DNA of 36,514 nucleotides. Source: an uncultured Verrucomicrobiota bacterium. Lineage in GTDB: Bacteria; Verrucomicrobiota; Verrucomicrobiia; Methylacidiphilales; UBA1321. The stretch is taken from the NCBI GenBank assembly GCA_903863295.1, contig CAIPBM010000061.1, positions 1 to 36,514 of the forward strand, read 5' to 3'. Each line of letters opens with the position of its first letter. The first letter of the stretch is position 1. This document shows, one piece after another, positions 1 to 8,135 of the stretch. Below the pieces are notes generated by a model. It was not told the DNA's origin. It ran no database searches and worked only from the letters and a program-made list of their open reading frames with translations. A program made the position numbers and the translations under genes.

Positions 1-689
1 ATACGCTCTCCTGGCGTTGGGTGGCGGGTCTTCAAACTCGCGGCAAGCCCTACCTCGTCCGGCGCTAGAATATCGAGAAATATCTCTCTCCGGGGCTGCT
101 AGATGTCCGGGGACTCGACCAACTTGCCGATGCACGGGTAGAGGCGGTGAAACTTGATGATCACCGGGAGTTTCCTTTTTCTCTCGTTCCACATCCTGAT
201 CTTGCCAGAACTCTGGACGGAAAGCGGTGGGGATTGTGGCTTCACGAGGAGGACTTGAGCCCCGAGGGATGGGGCCTTTCCGGAACGGCTCCAGTCTCAA
301 TCTGTGGCTTTACCGCTTTTGGCGACGATCCCATGAATAAGCCGGAACTGCTCCGGGCAGATTATCTCCGGGCCAGCCTTCACGACGGCACCACCAGGGC
401 GGCTACCTACTGGAATCTTCGAGCCGATCAAGTTGAGTTGATCGATAATCCGTCGCCGGCCATGTCGCTCGCAGAGTGGGCGGAACGTCTAAATCTCGAA
501 GTCATTGCTTTGTCCAGGCCCGGCGTGGGCTTTCTTCGGGATCAATTGCCGGAAGTAGAGGCCCATTTAAAGGAACAAGGAATAGGACTCGTTACCATTG
601 CGCGGCGATGGGACGAAAATCTTTGTTCCTACGCTCGACGAGGCTTTTTTGCTTTTTGGAACGAAACAAAACCCCGGTTGATCTGGTGA
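1..689 (+). pseudogene. Photolyase/cryptochrome-like FAD-binding protein, C-terminal part, interrupted by in-frame TAG
   Basis: The frame starting at base 3 reads TLSWRWVAGLQTRGKPYLVR, which closely matches the FAD-binding C-terminal half of photolyase/cryptochrome-family proteins (W-R-W-V-A-G-L-x-T-x-G-K). A TAG at 66-68 follows, then the same frame continues as NIEKYLSPGLLDVRG and runs to the TGA at 687-689. The downstream part ends in RRWDENLCSYARRGFFAFW, a C-terminal pattern I recall from FAD-binding photolyase-like proteins. Because the same reading frame looks like protein on both sides of the stop, I call one gene with an amber nonsense change rather than two genes. A GTG at 147 could start a separate 180-residue product, but that would lack the flavin-binding core. 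The N-terminal half lies outside the window. A sequencing error at base 66-68 cannot be excluded. Family assignment is from recalled motif similarity. Confidence 0.6.
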
Positions 690-702
690 TTTGCCCGCTC
701 TC

Positions 703-731
703 AAACCAAGATTGGCCGCCGTGCTTGGTTT
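703..731. terminator. Hairpin between convergent genes
   Basis: AAACCAAG at 703-710 and CTTGGTTT at 724-731 form a perfect 8-bp stem with a 13-nt loop, placed just after the photolyase-like gene and before the converging secreted beta-helix gene. The symmetrical A/T ends would allow function in both directions. There is no long U-tract, so it is a terminator candidate only. Confidence 0.35.
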
Positions 732-797
732 CCAGTGCCGGGAGTGCATTCAGCATCAGGCGGATTCGTCGTATTATCGCTCCGCGTAAACATGCGC

Positions 798-2363
798 CTA
801 GTAATCGAGATTGGCGACGGCCTGGTCTCCCAACCGCTCCCGCAATTGTTCGAGATAGAGACTCTTCGGGGTCACGGGCGTACCGAAGGAGCTAAGCCAT
901 GGACCGGTGGCGGGGGGCTGGGGCGGTTCGCCTTTTTTAACTTTGGGGATGGTCAGGTTGCCGGTACAGCCGATGCACCAATTGAAGCAATTGGGCGGCT
1001 GCTGAATGTCCAGGTGGTTGGCCATGCTATTCCAAACCACGCCCCAGGCCATCGCCCAACCGTGGCCGGAGCCGCAGGTGGCGCGATTGATGTAATCGAT
1101 CCCCCCGTCGGCGAGCGTACAGGAATCGACCAGCATGGTGGTGGACCAACGCTGGTGCGGCTGGATCGCTCCCTTACCCTCAAAGGTGGAATTCAGCACC
1201 ACGTTAAGGCAGGAATTGCTGAAAGCGGTGTCGATAAAGAAACCACCGCAGTTGATATACTTGACCGAACTGCGATCAATCAGGATTTGGGAGCCCCTTA
1301 TCCCGTAATCGCCAGCATAACCCGCTCCTGCCTCCACGGTCGAGGTGTGAACCGACTGAATCTTCTCCAAGGTTAGCCGTCGCGAGGTCTTGGTGACCTC
1401 AATCAATCCCAGCGCCTCGTTCGAGAAAATGTCCCTGGCCCAGCAATCTTCGCAACCATCGAACGAGATGGCCTTGTAATGCGGAGCCGTGAGCATACCG
1501 GTGGACGGAGGCGAGTTGACCCGGAGAGATTCGACCCCGCTATGGATCATCCGCTTGGCCCAGGCCGCTTTGCTGACCACGGCGGTTTCGGGTGCGAGCA
1601 ATTCGGCATCGATGGCCTCCGGCAGCGGGATATCCAGCGTGATTTTGTTGCCATCAATCGCGCTGATCTTCCGGAAATAGTCGACACCGGATCCCTCACC
1701 CAACCAGGTTTGTGGCTTCCCATCGCGGACCAGGGCGTCCATTCCCAGCATATGGATCCAAGCCTTGGTCCGGTGCCAGGAGATGCGGATGGAATCGCCA
1801 GCGGCCAACTTCGATGCGTCTTTCAAGGACAGCGTGGATGTCCCGGCAGGCACATAGGCATCGGTAACCGGGTATTCAGTCGGATCATCCTTGGGCAATT
1901 TTTCCAACATTCCCTTGAATTCAATGCAGACGTGGGCCTCTCCGGTCATTTCGATCGTCGTGCCGGATGGATCGGCCCCGAAGCCGGATCCCCGCAGAAC
2001 GACTCCGTCCTGAGCGATAACGAGGGCCCTGGAACAATGGAAGGAACCAGGATGGAGGAGAACCGTACCGCGAAAGCCATCAACGAGAGGCAACGTGGCA
2101 ACCTGGTCAATTGCCGCCTGAATCACCGGGGTATCTTCACCGCCGGAGGGATCGAGTTCTTTTTGCACGGGAACTGTGGGCAATTTGACGCCGCCGCCAC
2201 CGTAGCCAGCGAAGGAGAAATCGATGATCCGATCTCCCCTTTCCGTCGTTTTGTAGACCAACTTCCCATCAGACCCCAGAGTCGCCCAGGGAATGTCCGT
2301 CGGCGCATCGGCTGCAAAAGCCGGAACGCCGAGGAAAAAGAGACCGGCCAATAAGATTTTCAT
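798..2363 (-). CDS. Secreted right-handed beta-helix (pectate-lyase-like) protein
   Basis: The 521-residue product begins with a signal peptide (MKILLAGLFFLGVPAFAADA), so it is exported. After it comes a segment with SGGEDTPVIQAAIDQ near residue 75-90, the usual entry of pectate-lyase-superfamily beta-helices (G-x-x-D-T-x-A-I/L-Q-x-A-I). This is followed by short strand-turn repeats such as GVVLRGSGFGAD and, later, RLTLEKIQSVHTSTVEAGAG. A Cys-rich stretch near the C-terminus (NCFNWCIGCTG) could form disulfides. The likely role is binding or cleaving a polysaccharide outside the cytoplasm, but no catalytic residues can be assigned and non-enzymatic helices share this fold. It is monocistronic, convergent with the gene at the left and divergent from the ATPase at 2675. 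No Shine-Dalgarno motif precedes the ATG. Confidence 0.75.
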   Translation of the reverse strand: MKILLAGLFFLGVPAFAADAPTDIPWATLGSDGKLVYKTTERGDRIIDFSFAGYGGGGVKLPTVPVQKELDPSGGEDTPVIQAAIDQVATLPLVDGFRGTVLLHPGSFHCSRALVIAQDGVVLRGSGFGADPSGTTIEMTGEAHVCIEFKGMLEKLPKDDPTEYPVTDAYVPAGTSTLSLKDASKLAAGDSIRISWHRTKAWIHMLGMDALVRDGKPQTWLGEGSGVDYFRKISAIDGNKITLDIPLPEAIDAELLAPETAVVSKAAWAKRMIHSGVESLRVNSPPSTGMLTAPHYKAISFDGCEDCWARDIFSNEALGLIEVTKTSRRLTLEKIQSVHTSTVEAGAGYAGDYGIRGSQILIDRSSVKYINCGGFFIDTAFSNSCLNVVLNSTFEGKGAIQPHQRWSTTMLVDSCTLADGGIDYINRATCGSGHGWAMAWGVVWNSMANHLDIQQPPNCFNWCIGCTGNLTIPKVKKGEPPQPPATGPWLSSFGTPVTPKSLYLEQLRERLGDQAVANLDY

Positions 2364-2582
2364 GAGTTTCGGGTGGTTAATGAGCGGGCGGAGAAGGAGC
2401 GAAGTTAGGCTTAGAAAGCGGCTTGATGCGTAAAGGTCGGTAGCGACTGTCCCTCTAGCACTGAACCCGAACAGTATTCCATGAATATTCTAAAATCAAT
2501 AAGAATTGTAATCACATTATTCAGAACTAGGCTCGTAGTCAGAATACTTAGAAGAATCAATTTTATCGTTCTTTATTGTTAA

Positions 2583-2610
2583 TTGACGCTGCGGCATACG
2601 ACTGGATAAC
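2583..2610 (+). promoter_or_regulatory. Candidate sigma-70 promoter for the HerA-like ATPase
   Basis: TTGACG at 2583-2588 is followed, after 16 bases, by GATAAC at 2605-2610. Transcription would start near 2617 and leave a leader of about 58 nt before the ATG at 2675. The match is reasonable but not perfect, and sigma-factor preferences in this phylum are poorly known. Confidence 0.35.
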
Positions 2611-2629
2611 TTTAATTTTGTTCTCGATT

Positions 2630-2647
2630 TCGCATGCTGTCATGCGA
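2630..2647. promoter_or_regulatory. Perfect 7-bp palindrome in the ATPase leader
   Basis: TCGCATG (2630-2636) and CATGCGA (2641-2647) are separated by CTGT. It lies between the candidate promoter and the start codon of the ATPase gene. It could be an operator or a small RNA hairpin; no regulator is identifiable. Confidence 0.35.
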
Positions 2648-2674
2648 GGGGAATCTGAGCGAAGGGGCACTTTT

Positions 2675-4219
2675 ATGATCGTGGCGGACAACGGGATTTA
2701 TCTGGGAAAGGGTCAGGCTCCAGTTTCACTTTTGTTAAAGTACGCCAATCGCCACGGGCTGATCGCCGGGGCCACTGGGACGGGAAAAACGCTGACGTTG
2801 CAGGGCCTTGCCGAGGGATTTTCCCAAGCTGGTGTGCCGGTCTTCATCGCCGATATCAAAGGTGACTTGGCCGGTCTTTCCCAGGCGGGAGCGGACAAGC
2901 CGGCGCTGGTGAAACGCGCCCAGGAGATCGGATTTTCTCTCGATTACCAGGCGTTCCCGGCCATTTTTTGGGACATCTTCGGCGAGCAGGGACATCCCGT
3001 ACGCACAACCATTTCCGAAATGGGTCCCCTCTTGCTCGGAAACCTTTTGCAGCTCAATGATGTCCAGTCCGGAGTGCTGAATGTCGTTTTTGCGGTGGCG
3101 GATAGCGAAGGGTTGCTCCTGCTCGATATGGATGACCTGCGCGCGATGCTGACGCACGTCAGTGATAACGCCTCCACCTATTCGGCCAAGTTCGGCAACG
3201 TCAGCGGTGCATCCATCGCCACGATTCAGCGCGGACTTCTCACTTTTGAGCAGCAGGGCGGCAGCAAGCTCTTTGGCGAGCCCGCCCTGCAGATCGCGGA
3301 CTTTATGAGAATCGCGCCAAACGGTTGCGGCGCGGTGAATATCCTGGCGGCGGACAAGCTGATGACTTCCCCGCGGCTCTACGCGATGTTCATGCTTTGG
3401 CTGCTGAGCGAATTGTTTCAAAATTTGCCCGAGGTGGGCGATTTAGATAAACCGAAGATGGTCTTTTTCTTCGATGAGGCTCACCTGCTCTTCAATGACG
3501 CCCCCAAGGTGCTCTTGGAAAAGATCGAGCAATTAGTACGTCTGATCCGCTCCAAAGGCGTGGGCGTCTATTTCATCACGCAAAATCCAGCGGACGTTCC
3601 GCCAAACGTACTGGGGCAGTTGTCCAATCGCGTGCAACATGCGTTGCGAGCCTTTACTCCGCAGGATCAAAAGAGCGTGAAGGCGGCAGCGCAGACTTTT
3701 CGCGCCAATCCCGCCTTCGATACGGGAACGGCCATCACTCAGCTTAGCGTAGGTGAGGCCTTGGTCTCGATGCTGGATGAGAAAGGCTCACCCACCGTCG
3801 TGGACCGGGTGTTGATCCGCACTCCCCTCTCCGCCGTCGGCGCGATTAGTCCGGAACAACGTCAGGAGATCATCGCGCACAGTCCCTTCGCCGGCGTTTA
3901 CGATACGCTGGTCAACCGGGAATCGGCGGCGGAGATTCTTGCCGGGCGGGTGAACGGACAACCAGCCGCAGCCACGTCCGGTGCAAAATCGGCGGCGAAC
4001 ATCTGGGGTACCGTCGCAACCACCGTGGCCGCTGCGGCAGCCAGCTCGGCGGGACGCGCGGCAGTCAACTCAGCGATCCGGTCACTTACCAGCAACTCCA
4101 ACCGTGGACGCACCCCCGATAGTATCGGAATGGCCGCGGCCAAGGGGGCAATTCGATCCGCAGGCGGAACCGTCGGGCGACAATTGGTTCGGGGCTTATT
4201 GGGTGCCTTGTTCAAATAA
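2675..4219 (+). CDS. HerA/YjgR-type (DUF853) ATPase
   Basis: The 514-residue product is a RecA-fold motor-type ATPase of the HerA/FtsK branch, DUF853 (YjgR-like) family. Walker A is GATGTGKT at residues 32-39, just after the short N-terminal strand typical of the family. Walker B is [13 protein letters not shown] near 265. [10 protein letters not shown] carries the sensor-type polar residue, and downstream is the family segment beginning [17 protein letters not shown]. The C-terminus is low-complexity Ala/Ser/Arg-rich (about residues 430-500), ending in a Gly/Leu-rich hydrophobic tail. I chose the ATG at 2675 because [11 protein letters not shown] matches the family start and AAGGGG lies upstream. 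DUF853 proteins have no established substrate; relatives in the HerA group move DNA, but no NurA nuclease neighbour is present. Its neighbour gltX begins 183 bases downstream on the same strand. Confidence 0.85.
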   Translation: MIVADNGIYLGKGQAPVSLLLKYANRHGLIAGATGTGKTLTLQGLAEGFSQAGVPVFIADIKGDLAGLSQAGADKPALVKRAQEIGFSLDYQAFPAIFWDIFGEQGHPVRTTISEMGPLLLGNLLQLNDVQSGVLNVVFAVADSEGLLLLDMDDLRAMLTHVSDNASTYSAKFGNVSGASIATIQRGLLTFEQQGGSKLFGEPALQIADFMRIAPNGCGAVNILAADKLMTSPRLYAMFMLWLLSELFQNLPEVGDLDKPKMVFFFDEAHLLFNDAPKVLLEKIEQLVRLIRSKGVGVYFITQNPADVPPNVLGQLSNRVQHALRAFTPQDQKSVKAAAQTFRANPAFDTGTAITQLSVGEALVSMLDEKGSPTVVDRVLIRTPLSAVGAISPEQRQEIIAHSPFAGVYDTLVNRESAAEILAGRVNGQPAAATSGAKSAANIWGTVATTVAAAAASSAGRAAVNSAIRSLTSNSNRGRTPDSIGMAAAKGAIRSAGGTVGRQLVRGLLGALFK

Positions 4220-4296
4220 AAGAAAAACTGCCCCGGGATCAAGAACTGAGGTGAGGAGGCGAGGCGGTATGAATCGCTTTCTGTGTGCATCGCTCG

Positions 4297-4321
4297 CGGC
4301 CCGGCAGGAGCCGGGCCCTCC
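4297..4321. repeat. GC-rich intergenic palindromic element, single copy
   Basis: The 25 bases read CGGCCCGGCAGGAGCCGGGC followed by CCTCC. They fold on themselves through GCCCGGC and GCCGGGC. The same 25 bases recur at 25656-25680, and a near-perfect reverse complement lies at 25608-25632. This copy lies between the ATPase gene and gltX. Confidence 0.75.
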
Positions 4322-4402
4322 ATGGAGAGGAAGAGGTGGCGGCGGGCAGTTGAAGATGCAACTGAGTCTTGCCCAATTCATCATGGCCACCTAAATTCCG
4401 AA

Positions 4403-5740
4403 ATGGAATCCGTCCGCGTCCGTTTTGCCCCCTCCCCCACGGGGATGTTTCACATTGGCAGTGCCCGCACTGCCCTCTTCAACTGGCTTTATGCCCGCCA
4501 CACCGGCGGGGCTTTTATCCTCCGCATTGAGGATACCGATGCCGCCCGCAACAAGCCGGAGTATGTCGATGTCATCCTTCAAGGTCTGAAATGGCTCGGC
4601 ATGGATGCGGATGAGGGCCCACAGCCCGACGGTAGTATCAAAGGCGATAAAGGGCCTTACTTTCAGAGCCAACGGGGCGAAATCTACAAGAAATATGTCG
4701 ACCGGCTTCTTGCCGAGGGCAAGGCCTACGAGTCCGACGGCGCGATCCGCTTTCGCGTGCCCAAGACACCCATCGACGTCCCGGATCTGATCTGCGGAGA
4801 CCGGCAGATCGATCGTGCCAACGAGCCCGATCTCGTGATCCAGCGCAAGGATGGCTCGCCCGTTTTCCATCTGGTCAACGTGGTGGATGATATCGAGATG
4901 AACGTGACCCATGTCATCCGCGGTGAAGATCACCTTTCCAATACGCACAAGCATCTGGCGCTGATTGAGGCCTTCGGCGCAAAGGCTCCCCATTACGCAC
5001 ATATCCCGCTCATCCTGAATCCGAACGGTTCCAAGATGAGCAAGCGTGATGTCGGTGCCTCCATTGCCGATTACAAGGAGCAGGGCTACCTGCATGAGGC
5101 GGTGCGGAATTATCTTTGCCTGCTTGGCTGGTCGCCCAAGGACAACCGCGAGGTGCTGCCGATTGAGGAAGTCATCGCCAAGTTTGATTTGCCTCAGGTC
5201 AATCGCTCCAATGCTCACTTTGATCTCAACAAACTTTTTTGGATTAACGGCGAGTATTTCCGCGCGGCAAGCATTGAAGCACTGGAACCCCTGGCGGTGG
5301 AAATCCTGCAAAAAGGCGGCGTGCTTCCGGAGAGTTACGATCCCGCTTATTTCCGGGCCGCACTTTCCATCGTGAAGGAAAAGATCAAGCTGGGCCGTGA
5401 ATTGCCGGAATGGATGGGCTATTTCTTCCGCGAGGATTTTGAATTTGAAGAAGCTGCGGTGAAGAAAGTCTTCACCCCCGAGGGGTTGGGACATCTCGCT
5501 CAATTGCGCGTGCGTCTGGCTACGCTCGATGCAACGAAGTTTAACGCCGCTGACCTGGAAGCTGAATTCAAGGCGCTGGCTGCGGCCATTGGGCAGAAGG
5601 TCGGCGCGCTGATTCATCCGGCGCGTCTAGCTGTCTCAGGCCGCTCCGTGGGGCCGAGCCTCTATCATTTACTCGAGGTGCTGGGCAGGGAGCGGGTGCT
5701 AGCCCGGATCGACCGCGCGGAGCAAAAATTCAGCAAATAG
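4403..5740 (+). CDS. gltX: Glutamate--tRNA ligase (GluRS), shortened form
   Basis: This class I aminoacyl-tRNA synthetase charges tRNA with glutamate in the cytoplasm. The HIGH-type motif is FHIGS (HIG at residues 17-19), preceded by VRFAPSPTG. KMSKR is at 211-215, within NPNGSKMSKRDVGAS. GEDHLSNT and LFWINGEYF are also family hallmarks. At 445 residues it is shorter than the usual 465-500. The difference falls after LLAEGKAYESDG (about residue 103-114), which passes straight into AIRFRVP; the usual Cys-containing zinc-region insert of roughly 40 residues is absent. The C-terminal anticodon-binding part remains (IHPARLAVSGRSVGPSLYHL). I chose ATG 4403 because MESVRVRFAPSPTG is the conserved start; the in-frame extension to 4283 would translate the GC-rich repeat. 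No Shine-Dalgarno motif is visible. Whether it is discriminating or charges tRNA-Gln as well cannot be told here. Confidence 0.95.
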   Translation: MESVRVRFAPSPTGMFHIGSARTALFNWLYARHTGGAFILRIEDTDAARNKPEYVDVILQGLKWLGMDADEGPQPDGSIKGDKGPYFQSQRGEIYKKYVDRLLAEGKAYESDGAIRFRVPKTPIDVPDLICGDRQIDRANEPDLVIQRKDGSPVFHLVNVVDDIEMNVTHVIRGEDHLSNTHKHLALIEAFGAKAPHYAHIPLILNPNGSKMSKRDVGASIADYKEQGYLHEAVRNYLCLLGWSPKDNREVLPIEEVIAKFDLPQVNRSNAHFDLNKLFWINGEYFRAASIEALEPLAVEILQKGGVLPESYDPAYFRAALSIVKEKIKLGRELPEWMGYFFREDFEFEEAAVKKVFTPEGLGHLAQLRVRLATLDATKFNAADLEAEFKALAAAIGQKVGALIHPARLAVSGRSVGPSLYHLLEVLGRERVLARIDRAEQKFSK

Positions 5741-5762
5741 GAGAGTATCCACTCTAGATTCT

Positions 5763-5864
5763 GTCATCCTGAGCTTGTCGAAGGATCAGCTTCCATGGAT
5801 GTTGAAATCATCTGAGAATGCCCGCATGAAAGGAGGGCTGATCCTTCGACAAGCTCAGGATGAC
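5763..5864. repeat. Inverted pair of a 28-bp intergenic repeat
   Basis: Bases 5763-5790 begin GTCATCCTGAGCTTGTCGAA, and 5837-5864 are their exact reverse complement (28 of 28 bases), separated by 46 bases. Transcribed, they form a long hairpin between the convergent gltX and SirB1-like genes, so they may act as a bidirectional terminator. Further copies are at 8095-8122 and, in a variant form, at 14053-14088. Confidence 0.85.
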
Positions 5865-5889
5865 GGAATATTGAAGAGAGCGTGGGCTT

Positions 5890-6714
5890 CTATCGCTGCA
5901 GGACGGCGAGATAATGATCCACCATGCGGCGATGTTGCGCGTCGTTGCGCTTCACGTAGCAGTTCCGCAGATTGATCAGGAGCCGGTGCATGATCTGAGC
6001 TGGCGGGCACGGCTTTGCGAGAAAGGCCCGCTTGGTGGGAGGAATCTCCGAGACGATCAATTCCCACTCCGCCTCTGTCAGGATGCGTCCGTGGTGATAG
6101 GGATCAAAAATCACGCCCTCAAGTCGCGCACAAAAATGGCCCGGGGCCGCAATGCCTTCAACCGTCAGGCCCGCACGCATCCCGACCAACATGTAGATCA
6201 AGGTTACGGTAATCGGGAGACCCCGGCGAAATTCCATGACCCACGGAAGATAGCCATTCCGAGGATGATAGTAATCGGTGCTGTTACCCGTCAGACCTTG
6301 TTCCTGGCCGATGTACCGAGCCAGACAGCGTACTTTTTCCTCGGCGCTGGCCCAAGGGGTAACCAATCGCTTGACCCCCTCACCCCACTGGTCGAGCTGA
6401 CGCGCGTAGGGACCACCCTCAAATCCAGGTTGCTCCGTACGTGCGAATTCCCAGCAAAGGTTCTCCAATTGGCCCAACGTCCTGAGCCGGGCCAGACTCC
6501 TTGAGATATCACCCAGCGTCTTCGACTCTTCGATCTCGCGGATGACTTCCCGCAGGCTGGCCTGCGCGGAACCCTTGGCGAGATCGAGCATCTCGATGTA
6601 TTCAGGCAGGCATTCCGCGCCACCCTCAATCAGCTTGCCCTTGACCAACCCAACTGTCGCCGCGTCTCCGTCTGCGAGGAGGGAGACTAAGGCTTGTTGC
6701 TGGGCAGCGGTCAT
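5890..6714 (-). CDS. SirB1 / transglutaminase-like family protein
   Basis: The 274-residue soluble protein has an alpha-helical N-terminal half. Its central core matches the SirB1 (Transglut_core2) family: YYHPRNGYLPWVMEFRRG, PITVTLIYMLVGMRAG, then GIAAPGHFCARLEG and FDPYHHGRILTEAE. The conserved His of PGHF and Asp of FDPYHHG are present. The usual transglutaminase nucleophilic Cys is not evident at the NGYLP position, as is common in this family, so catalysis is uncertain. The C-terminus (MHRLLINLRNCYVKRNDAQH) is a short helical tail with the family's L-x-N-L-x-x-x-Y pattern. It is the second gene of a two-gene unit, starting nine bases after the glutaredoxin stop codon. Its biological role is not established. 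Confidence 0.8.
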   Translation of the reverse strand: MTAAQQQALVSLLADGDAATVGLVKGKLIEGGAECLPEYIEMLDLAKGSAQASLREVIREIEESKTLGDISRSLARLRTLGQLENLCWEFARTEQPGFEGGPYARQLDQWGEGVKRLVTPWASAEEKVRCLARYIGQEQGLTGNSTDYYHPRNGYLPWVMEFRRGLPITVTLIYMLVGMRAGLTVEGIAAPGHFCARLEGVIFDPYHHGRILTEAEWELIVSEIPPTKRAFLAKPCPPAQIMHRLLINLRNCYVKRNDAQHRRMVDHYLAVLQR

Positions 6715-6723
6715 AGTTTAAAC

Positions 6724-7065
6724 TTATCGCTTTAACGTAATCGGAGTTGAGGCGACTTCACCGTGATCGGCGCAGGGTGCGTTAATCGGCACACCCACAG
6801 GAGCATCATCCTTGGCGACGACTCCGTTCTTGATCATCCAGCCTTCCAGTTCTTCGCCACTGATATCGGGCAACATTTTGCCGTTTACTTCGACACACGG
6901 AGAAAGTTCCTGACCGCTTTTCTGGATCATTTCCATGCGCTGGCGCGGATCGTTCCAGATGTCCCGGTCTTCAAAAGGCAGGTCGTATTTGCGCAGCACG
7001 GCGCGGACACCCTGACTCCAACCGCAGAACGGTTTCAAATAAGCGATAATTTTCGGTTTTTCCAT
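6724..7065 (-). CDS. Glutaredoxin-like protein with C-x-x-S motif
   Basis: The 113-residue protein has a thioredoxin fold. KIIAYLKPFCGWSQGVRAVL carries the redox site C14-G-W-S17, and ELSPCVEVNGKML holds the cis-Pro after the second strand. The second site residue is Ser, so it is a monothiol-type site rather than the dithiol C-P-Y-C. An extra Cys follows the cis-Pro (SPC) and another sits near the C-terminus (NAPCADHG), which may provide a resolving thiol. Likely roles are glutathione-linked thiol exchange or Fe-S handling in the cytoplasm. The C-terminal 30 residues (VPINAPCADHGEVASTPITL) extend past the normal fold. It is the first gene of the pair with the SirB1-like protein. No Shine-Dalgarno motif is visible before ATG 7065. 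Confidence 0.8.
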   Translation of the reverse strand: MEKPKIIAYLKPFCGWSQGVRAVLRKYDLPFEDRDIWNDPRQRMEMIQKSGQELSPCVEVNGKMLPDISGEELEGWMIKNGVVAKDDAPVGVPINAPCADHGEVASTPITLKR

Positions 7066-7109
7066 GGGACGAGTATACAGCGGTGCAGTTGCCGCCGCAA
7101 CTACGTCAA

Positions 7110-8063
7110 TTACCGCAAATAGGATGCCAGCTTGTTCAGGTTTTCGACATCCTCGTGCATGTCCTCACTTTTGGGCGTTTCCAGGACTTTGGGCGTAGAG
7201 GCCCAGCGCGAATCCTGAACAATCCACTTGAAGCAATCGAGGCCGATTTCGCCTGTACCGAGATGCTCATGCCGGTCGACTCGCTTGCCCAGCGGCACCT
7301 TGGAATCGTTGAGATGGAGCCCTAGAACTTGGTTAGTTCCGAATAATTTATTAACCTGATCCATCGTCTCTTCGTAGCCCTCCCGGCTCCGAATATTGTA
7401 ACCAGCCGCGTATAAGTGTGCGGTATCCAGACACGTTCCGAATCTCTTTTCACTGGCGACATTTTCCAGCAGCCAACTCAAGTGTTCGAGGCGGTAACCC
7501 AAGGCGTTTCCCTGCCCGGCGGTGATTTCCAGCGCCATGCGGCATTTGAAACCGGAGGTTCCCTTGGCGATTTCATCGAGCCCCTGGGCGATCCGCTTGA
7601 GACCTGCTTCCTCTCCCGCGCCACCGTGGCTACCTGGATGCATGACGATGAAGGGAAGTCCGAGCGCCTCGGCGCGTTCCAGTTCGGCGATCATGGCGCG
7701 AACGGAAGTGGAAAACATTTCCGTATCCTGACTGCCGAGATTCACCAGATAGGAATTGTGCGCGAAGAAATAGATGCCGGAAGCTTTCCTCGCGGCACGA
7801 AATTCGGCGGCCTCCGTATCAGATAACGGAGGTGCAAACCATTGCTTGTTGTTCTTCACGAAGATCTGCGCCGCCGTGAAACCGCAGGCGATGGCACGGA
7901 CGACCGATTGGGAAACGCCGCCGCTGGTGGAGGTATGGGCACCAAGGAGTACTCCCGCGGGAATTTTCAATGGATCAAAAGCCACGGCAGCGGATTTCTT
8001 TGCGGAAGCGGACTTGGCTTTGGGAGCGGCTTTTGATTTCGGTGCGGGAGGCTTGGATTTCAT
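7110..8063 (-). CDS. nfo: Endonuclease IV (AP endonuclease)
   Basis: The enzyme cleaves DNA 5' to abasic sites in base excision repair, using a TIM barrel with three metal ions. Visible metal ligands are H43 (GAHTSTSGG), the MHPGSH pair of His, MALEITAGQG (Glu), CLDTAHLYAAG (Asp and His), LHLNDSK (His and Asp), VDRHEHLGTGEIG (Asp-Arg-His), and the final LETP Glu. The set is complete, so activity is expected. The first 34 residues are a Lys/Ala/Pro-rich tail (KAAPKAKSASAKKSAA) that precedes the normal family start; it is likely disordered and could contact DNA. Length is 317, against about 280 in the family. It lies alone, with a 28-bp repeat copy just upstream at 8095. Confidence 0.95.
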   Translation of the reverse strand: MKSKPPAPKSKAAPKAKSASAKKSAAVAFDPLKIPAGVLLGAHTSTSGGVSQSVVRAIACGFTAAQIFVKNNKQWFAPPLSDTEAAEFRAARKASGIYFFAHNSYLVNLGSQDTEMFSTSVRAMIAELERAEALGLPFIVMHPGSHGGAGEEAGLKRIAQGLDEIAKGTSGFKCRMALEITAGQGNALGYRLEHLSWLLENVASEKRFGTCLDTAHLYAAGYNIRSREGYEETMDQVNKLFGTNQVLGLHLNDSKVPLGKRVDRHEHLGTGEIGLDCFKWIVQDSRWASTPKVLETPKSEDMHEDVENLNKLASYLR

Positions 8064-8094
8064 ATTGATCTGATAAGCGTCACATCACGGGGGG

Positions 8095-8122
8095 GCTGAT
8101 CCTTCGACAAGCTCAGGATGAC
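8095..8122. repeat. 28-bp intergenic repeat, third copy
   Basis: These 28 bases are identical to 5837-5864 (GCTGATCCTTCGACAAGCTC, then AGGATGAC). The copy sits between the endonuclease IV and ferredoxin genes and is followed on the plus strand by GGATTTTTTG. Unlike the pair at 5763-5864 it has no inverted partner nearby. Confidence 0.85.
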
Positions 8123-8135
8123 GGATTTTTTGCCG

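Larger units (their letters stand above)
2364..2674. other. Divergent intergenic region, AT-rich
   Basis: About 310 bases separate the divergent beta-helix and ATPase genes. The middle (about 2460-2580) is clearly richer in A+T than its surroundings, as expected for a promoter region. It holds a candidate sigma-70 promoter and a short palindrome, listed separately. A TTG at 2576 could extend the ATPase upstream in frame, but the added residues do not look like family sequence. Confidence 0.6.

Noticed and set aside
735..1376. Plus-strand ORF across the beta-helix gene
   Set aside because: It is an out-of-frame shadow of the minus-strand secreted protein, whose signal peptide and motif are convincing.
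4283..4402. Upstream extension of gltX in frame
   Set aside because: It would translate the GC-rich repeat and part of the gap; the conserved GluRS start is at 4403.
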